Positions 43,819-56,955 of a DNA stretch of 64,000 nucleotides are shown here, piece after piece (position 1 is the first letter of the stretch; each line of letters opens with the position of its first letter). Position numbers and translations under genes: made by a program. Where the stretch lies: positions 620,001 to 684,000 of the forward strand of contig VDMD01000003.1 in the NCBI GenBank assembly GCA_007026445.1, in the 5' to 3' direction. Source of the DNA: Schizophyllum amplum (Eukaryota > Basidiomycota > Agaricomycetes > Agaricales > Schizophyllaceae). The notes beneath the pieces were generated by a model. The model was given only the letters and a program-made list of their open reading frames with translations, was not told where the DNA came from and did not search any database.

Positions 43819-44442
43819 GCTCTTCGCCGCATCAAGCGTCGGCTGTAGTCGCCGGCCAAGGGTCCGCGGCTCATGAACTTCTTTCTCCTCGTAAGTCTCC
43901 GGTGTCGTATAGCGGGAGGAGTGCAATGTCATTCCAGGTCGCTGCTGAAACCCAGCCATAGCCAACTCAACTCGCCTGCAAGAGTACAGTAATGCACGAA
44001 CGCTCACCCGCATTATGGGCACATTATAGAGCTGCTCCCCATGGCCCGCCTCGCCTGGCCGCAGAGGTAATGGGCGGTTGATGTCAGCCGTGGTGTTACG
44101 GTTAGTCCCTACAAACGAGACACGCCCTGACATCGGTAGTGGATATCTGTCTGAGTCGGGGTGTGCGCTGGTCGGGCTCCCGATCTCGGGAATCGGCCGC
44201 GCTCGCGGTGTCGCGTCGCCCTCGTCATCCCTCACAGATGCGCGTCGAGGGACCAGACTTGAAGTCGAGCTCGACGGCGCCTGCCTGACGTGCGGCTGCT
44301 GGGACTGCACGCCGTGGCTGCCTCGCGCGCCTTCTGCCTTACCTTGCACCCGACTTGTTTCGTCGTGCGCCTCGCTCCCACCGTGTGCTTCCACTGGCGA
44401 TGGCGTACTGCCCGTAGAGGTGCTTCTAGGTCGGTGCGACAT

Positions 44443-45470
44443 GCTATCGCGATGTCCAGCTGGTGTAAAGCGAAGGGACTGAAACGAGCGAGGAATCTTG
44501 GTCACTCTCGTCCACCGTCTTCATATGTAGCTCGAGACGCGGCCAGCGCGAGGAGTCCACGCTGACACGACTCGCGCCGTTCCTTGCGAGCATCCTTTCA
44601 GACAAGCTGCTTGGAACAGTCAGAAGAGTTATAGAGAATTCGGAATTGGACTAACCTGCCATCGCAGATCACCTGCGGAAGACGCCGTGTTTCCTAGTAT
44701 CATCACTTGTGCACTTTGAATGCGCTGTATACCAGATTGCTTCGTCGAACACAGCGCTCGGAATCCCTTCTATAAGCAAGGAGGCCCTTTTTGCCGAACT
44801 GCCGCGCTTTGACAGATTTCGAAAGTTGCCTTTCTGAGACGAAAAGCGTGTGACATTTGCGTGACATACGACCCTCAACCGTCCGGTGACCTCTTAACAA
44901 CGCAACCTTGGACTTGGCGTGTCGCGGGTCGACGCGAGCGCCACAGGCCTGCATCATACCTTTAATTGCACGACGACGTAGCAAGTCGATACCGTTGGAC
45001 CGTTCTTGCCTTACGATCCCTTCGCAGTTTAATTCGCACATGCACCGGGTTGGATGCGTGCCACGGGTGTGGCCAAACCACGCCTCTCAAGGACTTACTA
45101 CAGGCAACGGAATGGAGATAAAAAGTCTTTGAAGACACTCGGGTTTGTAAACACGGGTCTCTCCTAGTCTATAATACAATTGAGCTCAGTCTTTTCCCAC
45201 GCACATAAACCACGTGTCGGCGGCCGATCCACGCGCCACGGGCTCACGGGCACGGGCTGGCGGCTAGTTAGCAATATGCGAGATACATTGCGAACATCTG
45301 AAGGAATCGGGGAAGACGCACAGGCGCCCGATGCACCATCTTACTCCCATTCACTCGTACGTGCTCGCGCATACACAGAGGATACGTTGGACTGCTTGTA
45401 GTCTAGAAATACAACTTCGTTTACTTTAGTTCGAAGGTTTTGATTAATGTGGCCTCCTAGATTAATTTTT
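44443..45470. other. Gene-free region between SLATT pseudogene and pyrABCN
   Basis: About 1 kb. One 112-codon minus-strand frame (44703-45041) has no family character or splice support. Contains the promoter of the SLATT gene and the 3' flank of pyrABCN. Confidence 0.5.
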
Positions 45471-48400
45471 ACGCCATGACGCTCAGCAAGAGGGCCATGC
45501 GGATCTAGACAAACAAAGCATTGATAAGCTGTCTGCATTATTGGAGCAACACGATAACTTACGAAGAGCCCGTAGCGCATCTGTCGGAAGTAGACCGCGC
45601 GCTTGGAGTCGAAGTCGACCTCTGGGTCGATTTCTTCGAAAGTCGTCAGCATTTCTCCACTGAGCTCACTGAAATCGCTTACCGTTGACGCGAGGCAGAG
45701 GGTGCATGACAATCATATCTTCCTTCGCACGGGCAAGGACGGCATGGTCCACGCGGTAGGCGTCCTTAACCTGCTGCCATTCCGCCTCGCTCGTGAAGCG
45801 CTCCTTCTGCACGCGCGTCACGTACAACACATCTGTGTCGTCCAGCACCTCTTCTAGCGATTCGCAGATGGTGACCTGTATCCCCGCCCTGCGCGCCGCA
45901 TTGACAACGGATGCAGGCATCGATAGGCCCGGTGGCGCGACGAAGTTGAGGCGCACAGAGTAGAGGCAGAGCAGCGTGACCAAACTATGTACTGTGCGCC
46001 CGTTCTTCAAGTCGCCAAGCATCGTGATAGTGCGCCCATTGACAGTGCCAAGCTCGGAACGAATGGTGTAGACATCCAGAAGCGCCTTCGGAGTGTGAGT
46101 TAGGTTCAGCAAACTAGTGGGCGAGCACACTTACCTGCGTGGGATGCTCCCCAATGCCGTCTCCAGCATTGATGATGGGTACGGGAGAGAACTTGGCGGC
46201 CAGCTGAGCACTTCCGACGTCTGGATGCCGCATGACGATGGCATCCGCGTAGCATCCTAGGGTCCTCACGGTGTCCGGCAAAGACTCGCCCTTCGTGACG
46301 GAAGAGGTGTCCGCGGCCACCTGCACGACCTCGCCACCGCATCGCTTCATGGCAGCGTCGAATGACGATGATGTCCTCGTGGACGGCTCGTAAAACAGCG
46401 TGCACAGCACCCGGCCCTTAAGCACATCCAACGTGCCGTTACGCTCCACTTGAAGCCGCATCTCTTGCGCAAGAGAGAAGAGATCGTACAGATCCCTCCT
46501 CGTGAACTGCTTGACCGAGAGTATGTGCCGGCGGTAGAAAGACGGGTGGGCATGTAGGTGTGAGAGATGCGTCTCCGATTGACCGACAGGGCCTTGAAGG
46601 ACGATCCCGGAGGGCTGTACAGGTACGACCGGGTGCGCCGCCACCTCGTGGTCCTTGATAGCGGTGCCGGTGACATTCGGCAACGTCGCGGGCCCATGAC
46701 TGACACTGGCGCTTGATATATCCTTGCCGAGCGGGGGCGACGAAACGGCGCCATCGAGATATGCAGTCTGTCCGTGGAATACGACGCGATGTACGAAGCC
46801 GTTTACCAGGTTGTTCTCCAACGGGGTCCAGCAAGTCGAGACATTGGTGAAGGGCGCCCTACGACCAAGCACGATTTCGACGTGCGTCTGGCTCTGGTCG
46901 GGGAGACCAAAGATAAGGACGGGGTTGTCGTGCAACCTCGTTCGGATGTCCTCCAGGGTCAGACGACCGGTGGTCACGGCGGTGAGGAGAAGGGGAAGCG
47001 TCTCCTCGATGCCACAGGCCGGCGTCGGCTTCTGACCCATCTCCTCAGCCAGATAATACGGCGCAGGTCCGACTGAGAAGGCATCGACGACATCGAGGTG
47101 TCTCCACAGTGCGCTCTGCTCCTTCGCAGTCGGTACGTGCGCGGACGAGGGGAATTGCTCCTTGGTAAAGAAGAGCGAGTAGATAGAGACGTCACACGTG
47201 ACCTTCAGCTGCTTGGCCTTGCTGAGCGAGATCAACAGAAGGTCGTCGTTGTCGCGAACATCTGTGACGTGCACTCCTCGGCCGTTTAGGCTTGCGAGGA
47301 GGAGCATCGAGGCGAGCTGTTGGCCCTTGGCGTTGGTCACGATAGGTTTGTCGAGCGGCCAAGATGCCAGGTGCGCGGCCACGACTGATAATGGCGTGTC
47401 GATACCGTCCAGCTTGAAGGGAATGAACAACGCTTTGGTGTCCGCCTGCAACTCCTCGTCCAGCGCCTGCAAGTTGATATCGGTCGCCGCAACGCTGAAG
47501 GCGTAGTTGGTGTACGAATGACCCTGAACGTTGGCTGCCGCCAGCTCCAGCGTCGCACGGTCATGAATCGCGTTGCCCACGCCGATCGGTAGCACGATGG
47601 AGGTCGAGAACCCTGCAGAGACAGCAGCCTTAGACAACTCAGCCAGATCGGTGCTGCCTAGCTGAGCGACACCGGGAACGAATGCCGCGACGTTGATGAA
47701 GCCGGGGAACGTGTGCGTGAGATGAGAGCTCTTAGAGTCCACGACGGAGACGTCGAGGGGCAGTTTCCGGACCAGCGCCTCGGCCAGCATCTTCGCGTTC
47801 TTGACGTTGGTGATTAGGGGCACTGCAAAGTCGACGGCCATGCGACGACTGTGATACCCCTTGCTAGCATAGCTCGCAGGGCGCCTGTAGTGATTCTTCG
47901 ACGGCAGGTTGATGTACATGTCGATGAGGTTGTTCGCGAGATGTTGGGTGAGCGAGTATTCTGACTTCTGCTGGTCGCGGTTCTCGTCTCCGAGAGCTTC
48001 CAGGTACTACAAAATTCATCAGATCCCAAGTGTCAATCATAGGGAGTGGGGCTCACCTTGCAAGGAACGTTGTGCTCGGAAAGGAAGTCTGCCGTTCCCG
48101 AAGTCGCAAATATGTTGTATCCGGCGGCGGCGAGTTTCTGGATGGCCGGCAAGAGCTCCAGCTTCTCCCTGTAGCTGCCGATCGAAAAGAGGATATTCTT
48201 CTTCGGCGGGATGATGCCCGTCGAAATGAGCGCCTTCAGGTATGCCTCGTACTTGTCATGTCCGAAGCATGCGACCTCGCCCGTGGACGCCATCTCCACA
48301 CCCAGCACGGGATCCGCGCCTGAAAGGCGGCTGAAGCTGAACTGCGGGACCTTGACGCCCACATAGTCTGGCGGCAGGTTCGCGTCGGGGTACGGCTCAA

Positions 48401-51400
48401 CCGGCAGGTCGATCATCGCCTTCGTCGCCATCTCGATGGCGTCGATACCCGTGACCTTGGACACGAACGGGAACGAGCGCGCAGCGCGCAGGTTGCACTC
48501 AATAACCTTGATCTCGTTGTTCTTCGCGATAAACTGAATGTTGAACGGACCCGTGACATTCAGCGCGTTCCCGATCTTCGCTGTCGCCTCCTCGATCTGG
48601 CGCACCGTCTGCGGGTCGAGGTCTTGCGGAGGGTGAATAAGCGTTGCGTCGCCGGAGTGCACGCCCGCGTTCTCGACGTGCTCGGAGATGAAGTGCATAA
48701 TCATCTTGCCGCCCTTCGCGACGGCGTCCATTTCAATCTCCTTCGCTTGCTCGATATACTTCGTGATGACGACTGGATGCTCGCGCGAGACGGCGGTGGC
48801 CTGCGTCAGGTAGTTGGAGAGGTCGTCGCCAGTGGAGACGACGTTCATGGCAGCGCCCGAAAGCACGTACGACGGGCGGACGAGCACCGGATAGCCGACT
48901 GTTTCGCAGAACAGCTTTGCCTCCTCGAAGCTCGTCAGCTCCTTCCACTCCGGCTGGTCGACACCGATCTCGTCCAGCAGACGAGAGAACTTGAACCTGT
49001 TCTCCGCCGTGTCAATCATCTCTGGCGAGGTCCCGTATATCTTGACATTCTGGCGGTACAGCGGCAGGGCGATATTGTTCGGAGTCTGGCCGCCCATTGA
49101 CAGGATGACACCACGCGAGCGCTCGGTATCGTAGATATCCAAGATCGTCTCCAGGCTGATGTTCTCGAAATACAGTCGGTCCGCCTCATCGTAATCAGTG
49201 CTGACCGTCTCGGGGTTGTAGTTGACCATGACCGTCGGCAGACCCTGCTCGCGAAGGGTGCGGATAGCGCGCACGGCGCACCAGTCAAACTCGACGGACG
49301 AACCGATGCGGTAGACGCCGGACCCAAGAACCATGATACCACGATCCTCAAAGGAGATGTCGTGCTCGATGGCATTGTACGTCGTGTACAAGTAGTTCGT
49401 GAACGCTGGAAACTCGGCGGCGACAGTGTCAATTTGCTTGACGAAGGGCGAGATGTTGTTCTCCTTGCGGAGGAGCCGGACAGCGAGCTCGGTAGAGCCC
49501 ATGCAGGTCGCGAGCTGGCGGTCGGAGAAGCCCAATCGCTTGGCGCGATGAAGCACGTCCTTGTCCAGCGTCGAGACGTTGAAGCCGCTGCGGTTGTTTC
49601 AGTATGAGTGGAATGCACTTGAGAGCATACGCACGAGATCATCTTCTCCATAACGAAGATGTTTTGCAGCTTCGTCAAGAACCACTTGTCGATGTTGGTC
49701 ATCTGCCAGATCTTCTCGACGCTGTACCCGCGATGGAACGCGGTCGAGATCGCGAAGATGCGCTTGTCCGTAGGGTTGACCAACTCCTCGTCAATGTCCT
49801 CCACATAGTCGTTCTATAACTCCGTCAACGTCAACACCTCAAGCCGCCAAAGAAGAATGACGAACGTTCGCAAACCCGAGGAACTGATCGTCAATGGCAC
49901 GGATCGCCTTCTGGATAGTCTCCTCGAAGGTGCGCCCAATGCTCATCACCTCGCCAACGCTCTTCATGCTGCTGCTGAGTAGTCGGCTGACGCGGTTGAA
50001 CTTCTTGAGATCCCAGCGCGGGATCTTGACGACGCAGTAGTCCAAGCTGGGCTCGAAGCATGCACTGGTAACGCGAGTTACAGAGTTGCGAATCTCGTTC
50101 AGTGGTATGCCGAGACCGAGCTTTGCAGCGATAAAGGCAAGCGGGTAGCCGGTGGCCTTGGACGCAAGCGCGGATGAACGCGAAAGACGAGCGTTGACCT
50201 GAACATAATGATTAGCGTTTCATCGGAAACCCTTGCTATGTAAACGTACCTCGATTATGCAGTACTCCTGTGAGTTCGGGTTCAGTGCATACTGTATGTT
50301 GCATTCGCCCACGACGCCTAGGTGACGGATGACGTTGATGGCGGTTGTACGCAGCATGTTGTAATCCGAATCCGACAACGTCTGCGATGGCGCTACAACG
50401 ATGGAGTCGCCTGTATGGATGCCTAAAGGGTCGAAGTTCTACGAAAACATCAGAACTGGCGCGCTGCAACGCAGATATCAGTGCGTACCTCCATGTTGCA
50501 CACTGTGATGCAGTTGTCCCTGCAATCGCGCACGACCTCATACTCGATCTCCTTCCACCCCTTCATGCTCTTCTCAATCAGGACCTGCGGACTCGTCGCG
50601 AACGCCTTCGAGCACAACGCCGCCAACTGCGCCTCATTCTGCGCAAAACCGCTTCCCAAACCACCCAACGCGTACGCCGCCCGCACAATCACCGGGAACC
50701 CAATCGTCTTCGCCGCACTCAGCGCCTCCTCCTGGTTCATCGCTGTGCTGCTCTCCGCGCACTTCTCCCCAATCTCCGCCATCGCATCCGCGAACATCTG
50801 CCGGTCCTCCGTCGTGATGATCGTGTCGATTGGCGTGCCCAGCACCTGCACACCGAGGTCCTTGAACTCGTCCTTGAGCTTGATGCCCACATTGAGCGCG
50901 GTCTGCCCGCCAAAGGTGACGTAGATGCCATCCGGCTGCTCGTACTTGATGATCTTGCGCACGAACTCGGGCGTCACGGGCAAAAAGTAGACCTTGTCCG
51001 CAAGGCCCTTGGACGTCGCTATAGTCGCGATGTTCGGGTTGACCATGATGGTGTAGATGCCCTCCTCCTTGAGCGCCTTAATGGCCTGCGAGCCTGAGTA
51101 GTCGAACTCACCCGCCTGGCCGATGGAGAGGCCGCCGGAGCCGAGAATGAGGACCTTGGTGACCTTCGCGCGCGGTACGCGCTTCTCGTTCTCCTCCTTG
51201 GAACCACCAGGCATCGTGATCGGCACCAGCGAACTCGTCGCGGCGGAATCTGCCACATTCTGGATGAAAACGTCGAAGAGGAACTCCGTGTCGCGCGGAC
51301 CTGGCGTGGACTCCGGATGGAACTGCACTGAGAAGAAGGGCTTGACCTCAAAGTAGATTCCCTCGTTACTGTCATCGTTCGCATTCCTGAACAGCTCCTT

Positions 51401-52711
51401 CCAACCCGTAGGGAGCGTGGACGTATCAACCTGGTAGCCGTGGTTCTGGCTCGTGATGTAGCAGCGGCCAGACATGGCGTCCGTGCACGGGATGTTGTGG
51501 CCGCGATTACCGTACTTCATCTTGGATGTCTTCGCGCCGGCAGCGAGCGCGAGCAGCTGATGGCCGAGACAGATACCAAATATCGGACGGTCGCCTCGCT
51601 GGATCGCAGTAGCAATGTTGGCAATCGTCTGCGTCACAGTAGACGGATCACCAGGACCGTTGGATAAAAAGAGACCATCGTAGGGCTCTGGGTCAGCGTT
51701 GAAGTCGTAGTCCCATGGAACGACCTGATGACAAGGGCACCGTAGGGTCAGCAACAAACTAAGGTCTGAGGGAATGAAAGGACCTTAAGCTCAACTCCCC
51801 GGTTGATGAAGCAGCGAATCTGGTTGTACTTCATGCCCACGTCCACAGCGATGATACGCAGGGGTCGTCCTGAGGGATGCAAGCGCGGCTCCGTAGTTGG
51901 CTTGTACAACTTCGGAGACGTGATAGACACGACAGCAACAAGGTTCTTCGTGTTAGGGTCCGATAATGGAATGTCCATGTAGTCTTCGCGCCACGCGAAC
52001 GGATTGCTGGAGGGCGATGACGCCCGTGAGGGTAGCTGCGACCCGGCCGGCTGCGACAGGCGCTTGCTGGAGCGCGCGTCGGGGCGCCGTGCGAGGAGCT
52101 TCCCGAGCATGGATCCCTTCTCTCGGATCTTTTTGGTAAGAGCGCGCGTGTCGATCCCGTATATCGCGGGCACGCCGTTCTCCTTCAGCCATTCGCCGAG
52201 GGACGACTTCGCGAGGAAGTGGCTGAAGTCTTCAGTGTAGTAGCCGATCACCAGGCCGGCGATGTGGATGCGGCGCGATTCGAACTCGATGGGGAGTGTC
52301 TCCATGAAATTTTCTGGGCGGGGGGGAACGCCGTAGTTGCCAACGAGGGGATAGGTGAGGACGAGGATCTGACCCTCGTATGACGGATCGGTCAGTGATT
52401 CTGTGTAGCCAACCATCCCTGCGATGCTGTCAGCTAGATCCGCAGGTTGTAGACGCGTCTGGCGCACCCGTCTGAAAGACACATTCTCCTGAGACGCTCT
52501 TGCCCTCGGCGCCGAAGCTCAAGCCCTGGTACGATGAGCCATCGCTCAGCTCGAGTACGGACAGAGACGCGTCTCTCGAACCGTCCTCCGAGATGTTGTT
52601 CCCGCTGGCGGGTTTTGCTGGTAGAGGTGAGGACATCGTCAGGCTCCGGTTAAGCGCTGGTCGCGCCGGCGAGGGCACCGTAATGGAGGGTGCTGGAAGA
52701 GCCATTGGCAT
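45471..52711 (-). CDS. URA2: Carbamoyl-phosphate synthase / aspartate carbamoyltransferase multifunctional protein
   Basis: Catalyses the first two steps of UMP synthesis. Domains in order: glutamine amidotransferase, with FQTG then [16 protein letters not shown], catalytic Cys in [15 protein letters not shown] and His in [13 protein letters not shown]; CPSase halves, with [20 protein letters not shown] and the second ATP-grasp ([39 protein letters not shown]); a dihydroorotase-like domain; and ATCase ([34 protein letters not shown]). The DHOase part has [13 protein letters not shown] where active enzymes have the HxH metal motif, so it is inactive as in other fungi. The start is ATG 52711 (MPMALPAPS), with the nearby ATG 52705 also possible. 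Exon 1 ends at 52468. The final short exon gives [11 protein letters not shown]. The protein is over 2,200 aa, regulated in yeast by UTP feedback. Confidence 0.95.
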
Positions 52712-53483
52712 GTATTGTGCAGAGGTCGATCTTGTCTTCCTCTCCACTCGGACGCGTCCGCGAAGGAAAATTTCAGAGTGGAGAGGAAGAGAAGAGGAAC
52801 ATTTGCGCCGATGCTCGAACTATAGGCCGGCCATGTTGTCATCTGTTTGTGATTGATCAGATCTTAGCTTTTTCGATCCAAATGGGGCAGTATCGTCACA
52901 ATGTGATTCACGACTTCATTCAATCCTTTGAACTTTGCGTGCACGCCGCGTCCTTCTGGGCACTCTACCGTCCTTCTCCAGGGAATCGACATTTTCTAGC
53001 ACCGCCACGGCAAGGGCCTTCGACCAACCTCAGTCAACAGGCATCAACTCACCCTTAACTGCCCGGTAGCCGCCGCGGCCTGGCAGTGGCGATCCATCGA
53101 TGAATGCATCCGCGATTCCTGGGCACGCGCGTGCGACTATCCGGCGGAACAGTCAGTCTGTCAAGTCAACCACGCGTGCGCGCTTCGCGCTCCTAAGGCT
53201 AACGGGTTTCCAGTCGTCCCTACGACTTCGACTCTCAGCTGCACCTCATTCATGAGTGCAGGTATCAAAACACAGTGCATCGGACTGCAAGATGTGGTGG
53301 TACTCGGAAGACACGTCTGAGATCGGATTCGAAGGTTGTGAGCGCTCATCGGCGTTCGCCGAACCGCCCATGGATCGCCAAGGTGCGAGGTTGCAAAGAG
53401 TCAAATAATACGGTCTACATTACATCCCAATATTATACCAAAACATGGCCCAATTTCGGCTCTACATTCCGAGTCCCTACAGC
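52712..53483. other. Region between pyrABCN start and third hydrophobin
   Basis: About 770 bp containing the pyrABCN promoter and the hydrophobin 3' flank. The two genes are in tandem on the minus strand. No further gene or repeat was seen. Confidence 0.5.
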
Positions 53484-54011
53484 CTACAGGTAGATGTTGA
53501 TGGGCGAGCATCCCAGGTTGATTAGTCCATTCTGTGAACGAGCGTCAAAAGCCCGAACCTCAATATCACCACATGCGACCGCCGCTCACGAAGGTATTGT
53601 TCTCGCAGCAGAGCGTCTGCGCACTGCAGTCCGATCCACCGCCACCGAGAACCTGCATTCGTGCGTCAGCGTCCCCCCACGAACTCAACCATCACCCACT
53701 CACGTTGACATCCGTGCAGGACAGCCCAATGAGCGCGGTGATATCTTCAATGACAATCCCGAGGAGACCCAGGAGGCTGGTTGCCGTGTCCGAGTCAGCC
53801 TGCAAAGTCCTCGTCAGCTAGGTCCCCCCCAGGTCACGCCGCTTTCAACCACAATCCTCATCCCACATACCTTCTCGACCGTGTTGCAGCACTGCACGGG
53901 GCCGGAACTGCACTGCTGCCCGCCGCCGCGCGGCATGACTGCCGCGGCGGCGACGAGGCTGGGCAGAACGACCGGGGCGAAGAAGAAGAGGGTGTGGACG
54001 CGGACGAGCAT
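53484..54011 (-). CDS. Class I hydrophobin, third divergent paralogue
   Basis: Four exons (54011-53871, 53799-53704, 53652-53590, 53531-53484) encode 115 aa. Signal peptide: MLVRVHTLFFFAPVVLPSLV. The mature part has all eight cysteines: QCSSGPVQCCNT, GLSCTDVN, GSDCSA, TLCCENN, NLGCSPINIYL. It is shorter than copies A and B because it lacks the Gly/Thr-rich linker and one intron. The core SLLGLLGIVIEDITALIGLS is clearly related. It sits 17 kb away from the duplicated pair, so it is an older paralogue. The CC-to-C spacing indicates class I, probably forming SDS-resistant rodlets (family inference). Confidence 0.92.
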
Positions 54012-56955
54012 GGTGATGAAGGTGCTAAGCGAAGCGAAGTTTGTGCAGAGAGGGATGTGGTGTGGGAAGAGTGGTCGAGCTTGGTAAAGAGCGATTAGAA
54101 AAGAGCAGGACTGCTGAAGGAGCGAGGTATGTGGCGAGAGCTGTGAGTGGTGTGCTGAGTTCTGTCATCCCCGCGGCTCCCTTTTGTACTCGCGATGCCA
54201 AGAGCACGACACCATGAGCAAGCCAGCCCGCCAGCGCGTCCACCAAGAATACGCCAGCGTGTCTCTCAGATCCATCGCGTCGAGCAGTCCAGCGAGGAGC
54301 CACTAGAACGTCGACTTAGCGACATACAGGGCGCGGGTGTGCGCTGGCGCGATCGACCTCTTCAAACTCGCCGGCAAATGAAATACAGTAGCCTATGTCG
54401 GATAGAGTGCTCCGCCGACATCATTACGGTGGATGCTCTGGTAAGTATTTCGAGCAATAGAAGTGTAGGCAGTCGCCTTGAATATTCTACCTTTCCGTCC
54501 TACCCGCGAGAGCAGGGGTGGGCGCGCTGACGTCGGGCGGCGTCGCGGTACTGGGCCGGGAGAAGTGTAGAAGGTACATGAGCACCACGAAATCGAAGGT
54601 TCAAGCAGATAATGCGCTTTCGAGTCTTAAGGCTTCGAGGATCCGTTGCGATAAGGTGCCGGATGAAGGTATGGCGAACCGGGTAGAAAATGAGGGAAGA
54701 ACTGCCTGGAAGATGCGCCTAAGAATCTTAGTGGAGGTAAGGAATATCCAGAGAGAAAAAAGTCGCAAGATATCCACTTCGAAGGCCTGGCGAGCCAGAG
54801 CGTGATGCAAAGCGACCTTTGGAGCAAGCCACCGAAGGCCACACGAAGTTCGTATCGAAAGGCCCCAACTTCGTATTGGAAGGAAGGAACCTTGGGGAAG
54901 GTAGGTGTCACGAGGATCGCAGTCTCCACGCTCCGGTATCCCAAGCTTCGACGAGAAAGACGTAAGGTCCTTCCAGTAGGGCGTCATGATTTGAGGGTGG
55001 AAGCAACCTCGCGGGCATCCGGCAAATGCACTAACCTGCAGGATCGACGCACGTTCGTTACAACAAACAGAGTCCGCCTGAGCGCGCATAAGATTTTTGA
55101 ACAGAGAATGTTGCAATTTCTCTGAGAGACCGTCGGCGTCCAGTCCACGCCGGATGTGCGCTGGCGGTCGCTAGTAGCTGTTGCCCACCATTTAGCGCAG
55201 GGAGACATACCTTCCTTGCAGGCGGTCCTCAGTCCTTGAGTTCCGGCAGCGTAAGTACACTGCCGTCGACGTCGCCACGACAACGCAATCGCTTTTTCGA
55301 CAAGAATACGCGCTGAACGCTAGAAGTGCCGTGGGCGCGCTCTTGTGCGCCCCAAAAGGATTATCTTTGAGTCAACGAAGGCCTGGAAAGTCGGCGCGGG
55401 TGACAAGGGATCTCGAGAGGCGACGGAACAGGGGAAGGTTCAACGCGGCGCGAGGGGGGCGTTGATAGACGGAGGAGAATCTGTGAGGCCCGGGCCAGGC
55501 CCCGTCGAGGATTTAGCCACCGCGAGCTGTAGTAGTGCAGCAAGCAAACAGAGGTGAAGAAATGTGGAGAGCGAGCGCGAGTGCTCCGGGACAGAGCAAC
55601 AATGCAGCAGCCTGGCAGCAGTCGACAACGCAATCTTCGCGGTGGTGGTTAGTGTTGTAGTCGCCGAATGGAGAACGCCGGCACCCGGCAACCGACCGGA
55701 CGGAATCGAGGCACGCATCTCACGGTCAGGTGATGCTTGTTGAATGGACGGGGTCGCAGTGGCCATCTTCTTGGTCTCTTGTTCTCATGCTTCATGTATT
55801 GCGGCTCGGTCTGCGTGTGACTTTGAGATGGGAAGCAGGATGGCAAAACTGTCAGTTGCTATGTAGGAAGGCGAACAGACGTAGTTGACCCATCCTACTG
55901 GTAGACGGGGGTTGTACAGAGGAAGGTCGCAACCGCATTGCAGTACAGCGGCATTGTTCCACAAGCGGACTAGCCTATCCCAGCCGCTACTTGGATGCCC
56001 AGCGTACGGATCTTGCTAACATCGGCCCCACCGGTGCTTTCCCGTCCCCTTATTCTCAACTTATTCTACATATGTTAGCCAAGCGCCGCCGCAGCAATTC
56101 CTCTGATCATCGAGGACGATGAGGAGGGCACCTCCACGACGAACAACAAGCAGGCGACGACGAAAAGACGATTATCACTGCGCGCTCCATGGGCGCACAC
56201 CCGCTGTCAAGCAACAGCCGCTGCGCAAAGACATGGACGATTGTCGCCGCCAAAACCTGTGTTGGCGGCATGCTCGCTCATTGCAGCCTCCTCCTTCGCA
56301 ATAAACGGGCATAATCATTTGTAGCCGTAACGTCGGAGGCAGGGTTTGCTTCAGGGAAAGGCAGCCGACTGCGTCCGACTGCTGATGCGGGCCTGACTTT
56401 GAACTGAAGTGGTGACTTTGCGCTGGCAGGGATGCGCTCAGCTGATGGCGACGGCAGTCCTTTGCCTGCGAGTTGTGAATGGGGTGCTGGCCAAAAAGCA
56501 GGCCGAGGAGAGGAGTCGCCGGAATCACTACTTACAGGAGTCTAGATAGAGTTACTATTAGGAGATGTTACACCTTTGGCCTCGAGGAGGTTTTATACCG
56601 TGTTACAGGTTTCCAGGAGGCCGCAGAGGAGCAAGTATATTTGCTGGCGGCATTGTCGCACTTCGCTGGCTGTCGAACGCGCTAACCTGCGTCCTCGAGG
56701 CTTTTCATCGAGCGAGAAGCGTCCTGCAGGGCCGGCGAGGCGCGTAAATGGTTGTCGGCGCGCGCCGAAGCCGTGATCGAGATCCCGGTCACCGGGGCCA
56801 AGGCGATCAGATTCTCCACGCGTTGATCGGAGAGCACATGTGTGCGAGCGATTCAGAAGCGCTGATAAGTGAGCGGCCGTTTTTTCCCTGACCCCCATCC
56901 TTCTGTCCCCTCCCCCTCCGCTTTCCCCACTTTCCTTTCAATCAAGAGCGCCGCC
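54012..56955. other. Gene-poor 2.9-kb region
   Basis: No gene could be supported. The hydrophobin promoter should lie at the left end, where CCTTTTGTACTCG near 54180 shows no TATA box. Open frames at 54601-55116 and 55440-55766 (minus) have no family resemblance, no conserved motifs and no splice extension. A C/T-rich leader (about 56886-56935) precedes the permease gene. Confidence 0.5.

Larger units (their letters stand above)
43178..43826. repeat. 8-bp target-site duplication flanking the inserted element
   Basis: GCTCTTCG occurs at 43178-43185 and again at 43819-43826, directly abutting the two terminal inverted repeats. Eight base pairs is the size made by hAT and some related transposases. 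Confidence 0.9.
42480..44442 (-). pseudogene. SLATT-domain (fungal type) membrane protein gene, disrupted by a transposon
   Basis: The reading begins at ATG 44442 (MSHRPRSTSTG) with a disordered N-terminal exon to 44008. It continues with TPETYEEKEVHEPRTLGRRL and QPTLDAAKS, where a 633-bp element interrupts the codons at 43818. Coding resumes as ERNRAARKARISGWAINI, then, across an intron, AIGLQVALGTLTTMLSAITI. After two more introns come GGLATLVASYSARVRGTDEP, then LRRVKDMELFIRECEAFQMD. These match the fungal SLATT two-helix domain. A second lesion near 42680-42695 shifts frame before FEELMGNMSDP. The last exon (VEETVSEDRHSIASP) ends at 42480. In bacteria SLATT proteins pair with nucleotide-signalling defence systems; the fungal role is not established. 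Splice choices in the first intron are uncertain. Confidence 0.72.

Noticed and set aside
44703..45041. 112-codon minus-strand frame upstream of the SLATT gene
   Set aside because: No family character. It is in promoter-sized intergenic DNA.
54601..55766. Minus-strand frames of 171 and 108 codons in the gene-poor region
   Set aside because: ATG starts are present in places, but there is no recognisable domain, no conserved pattern and no splice signals supporting a gene.
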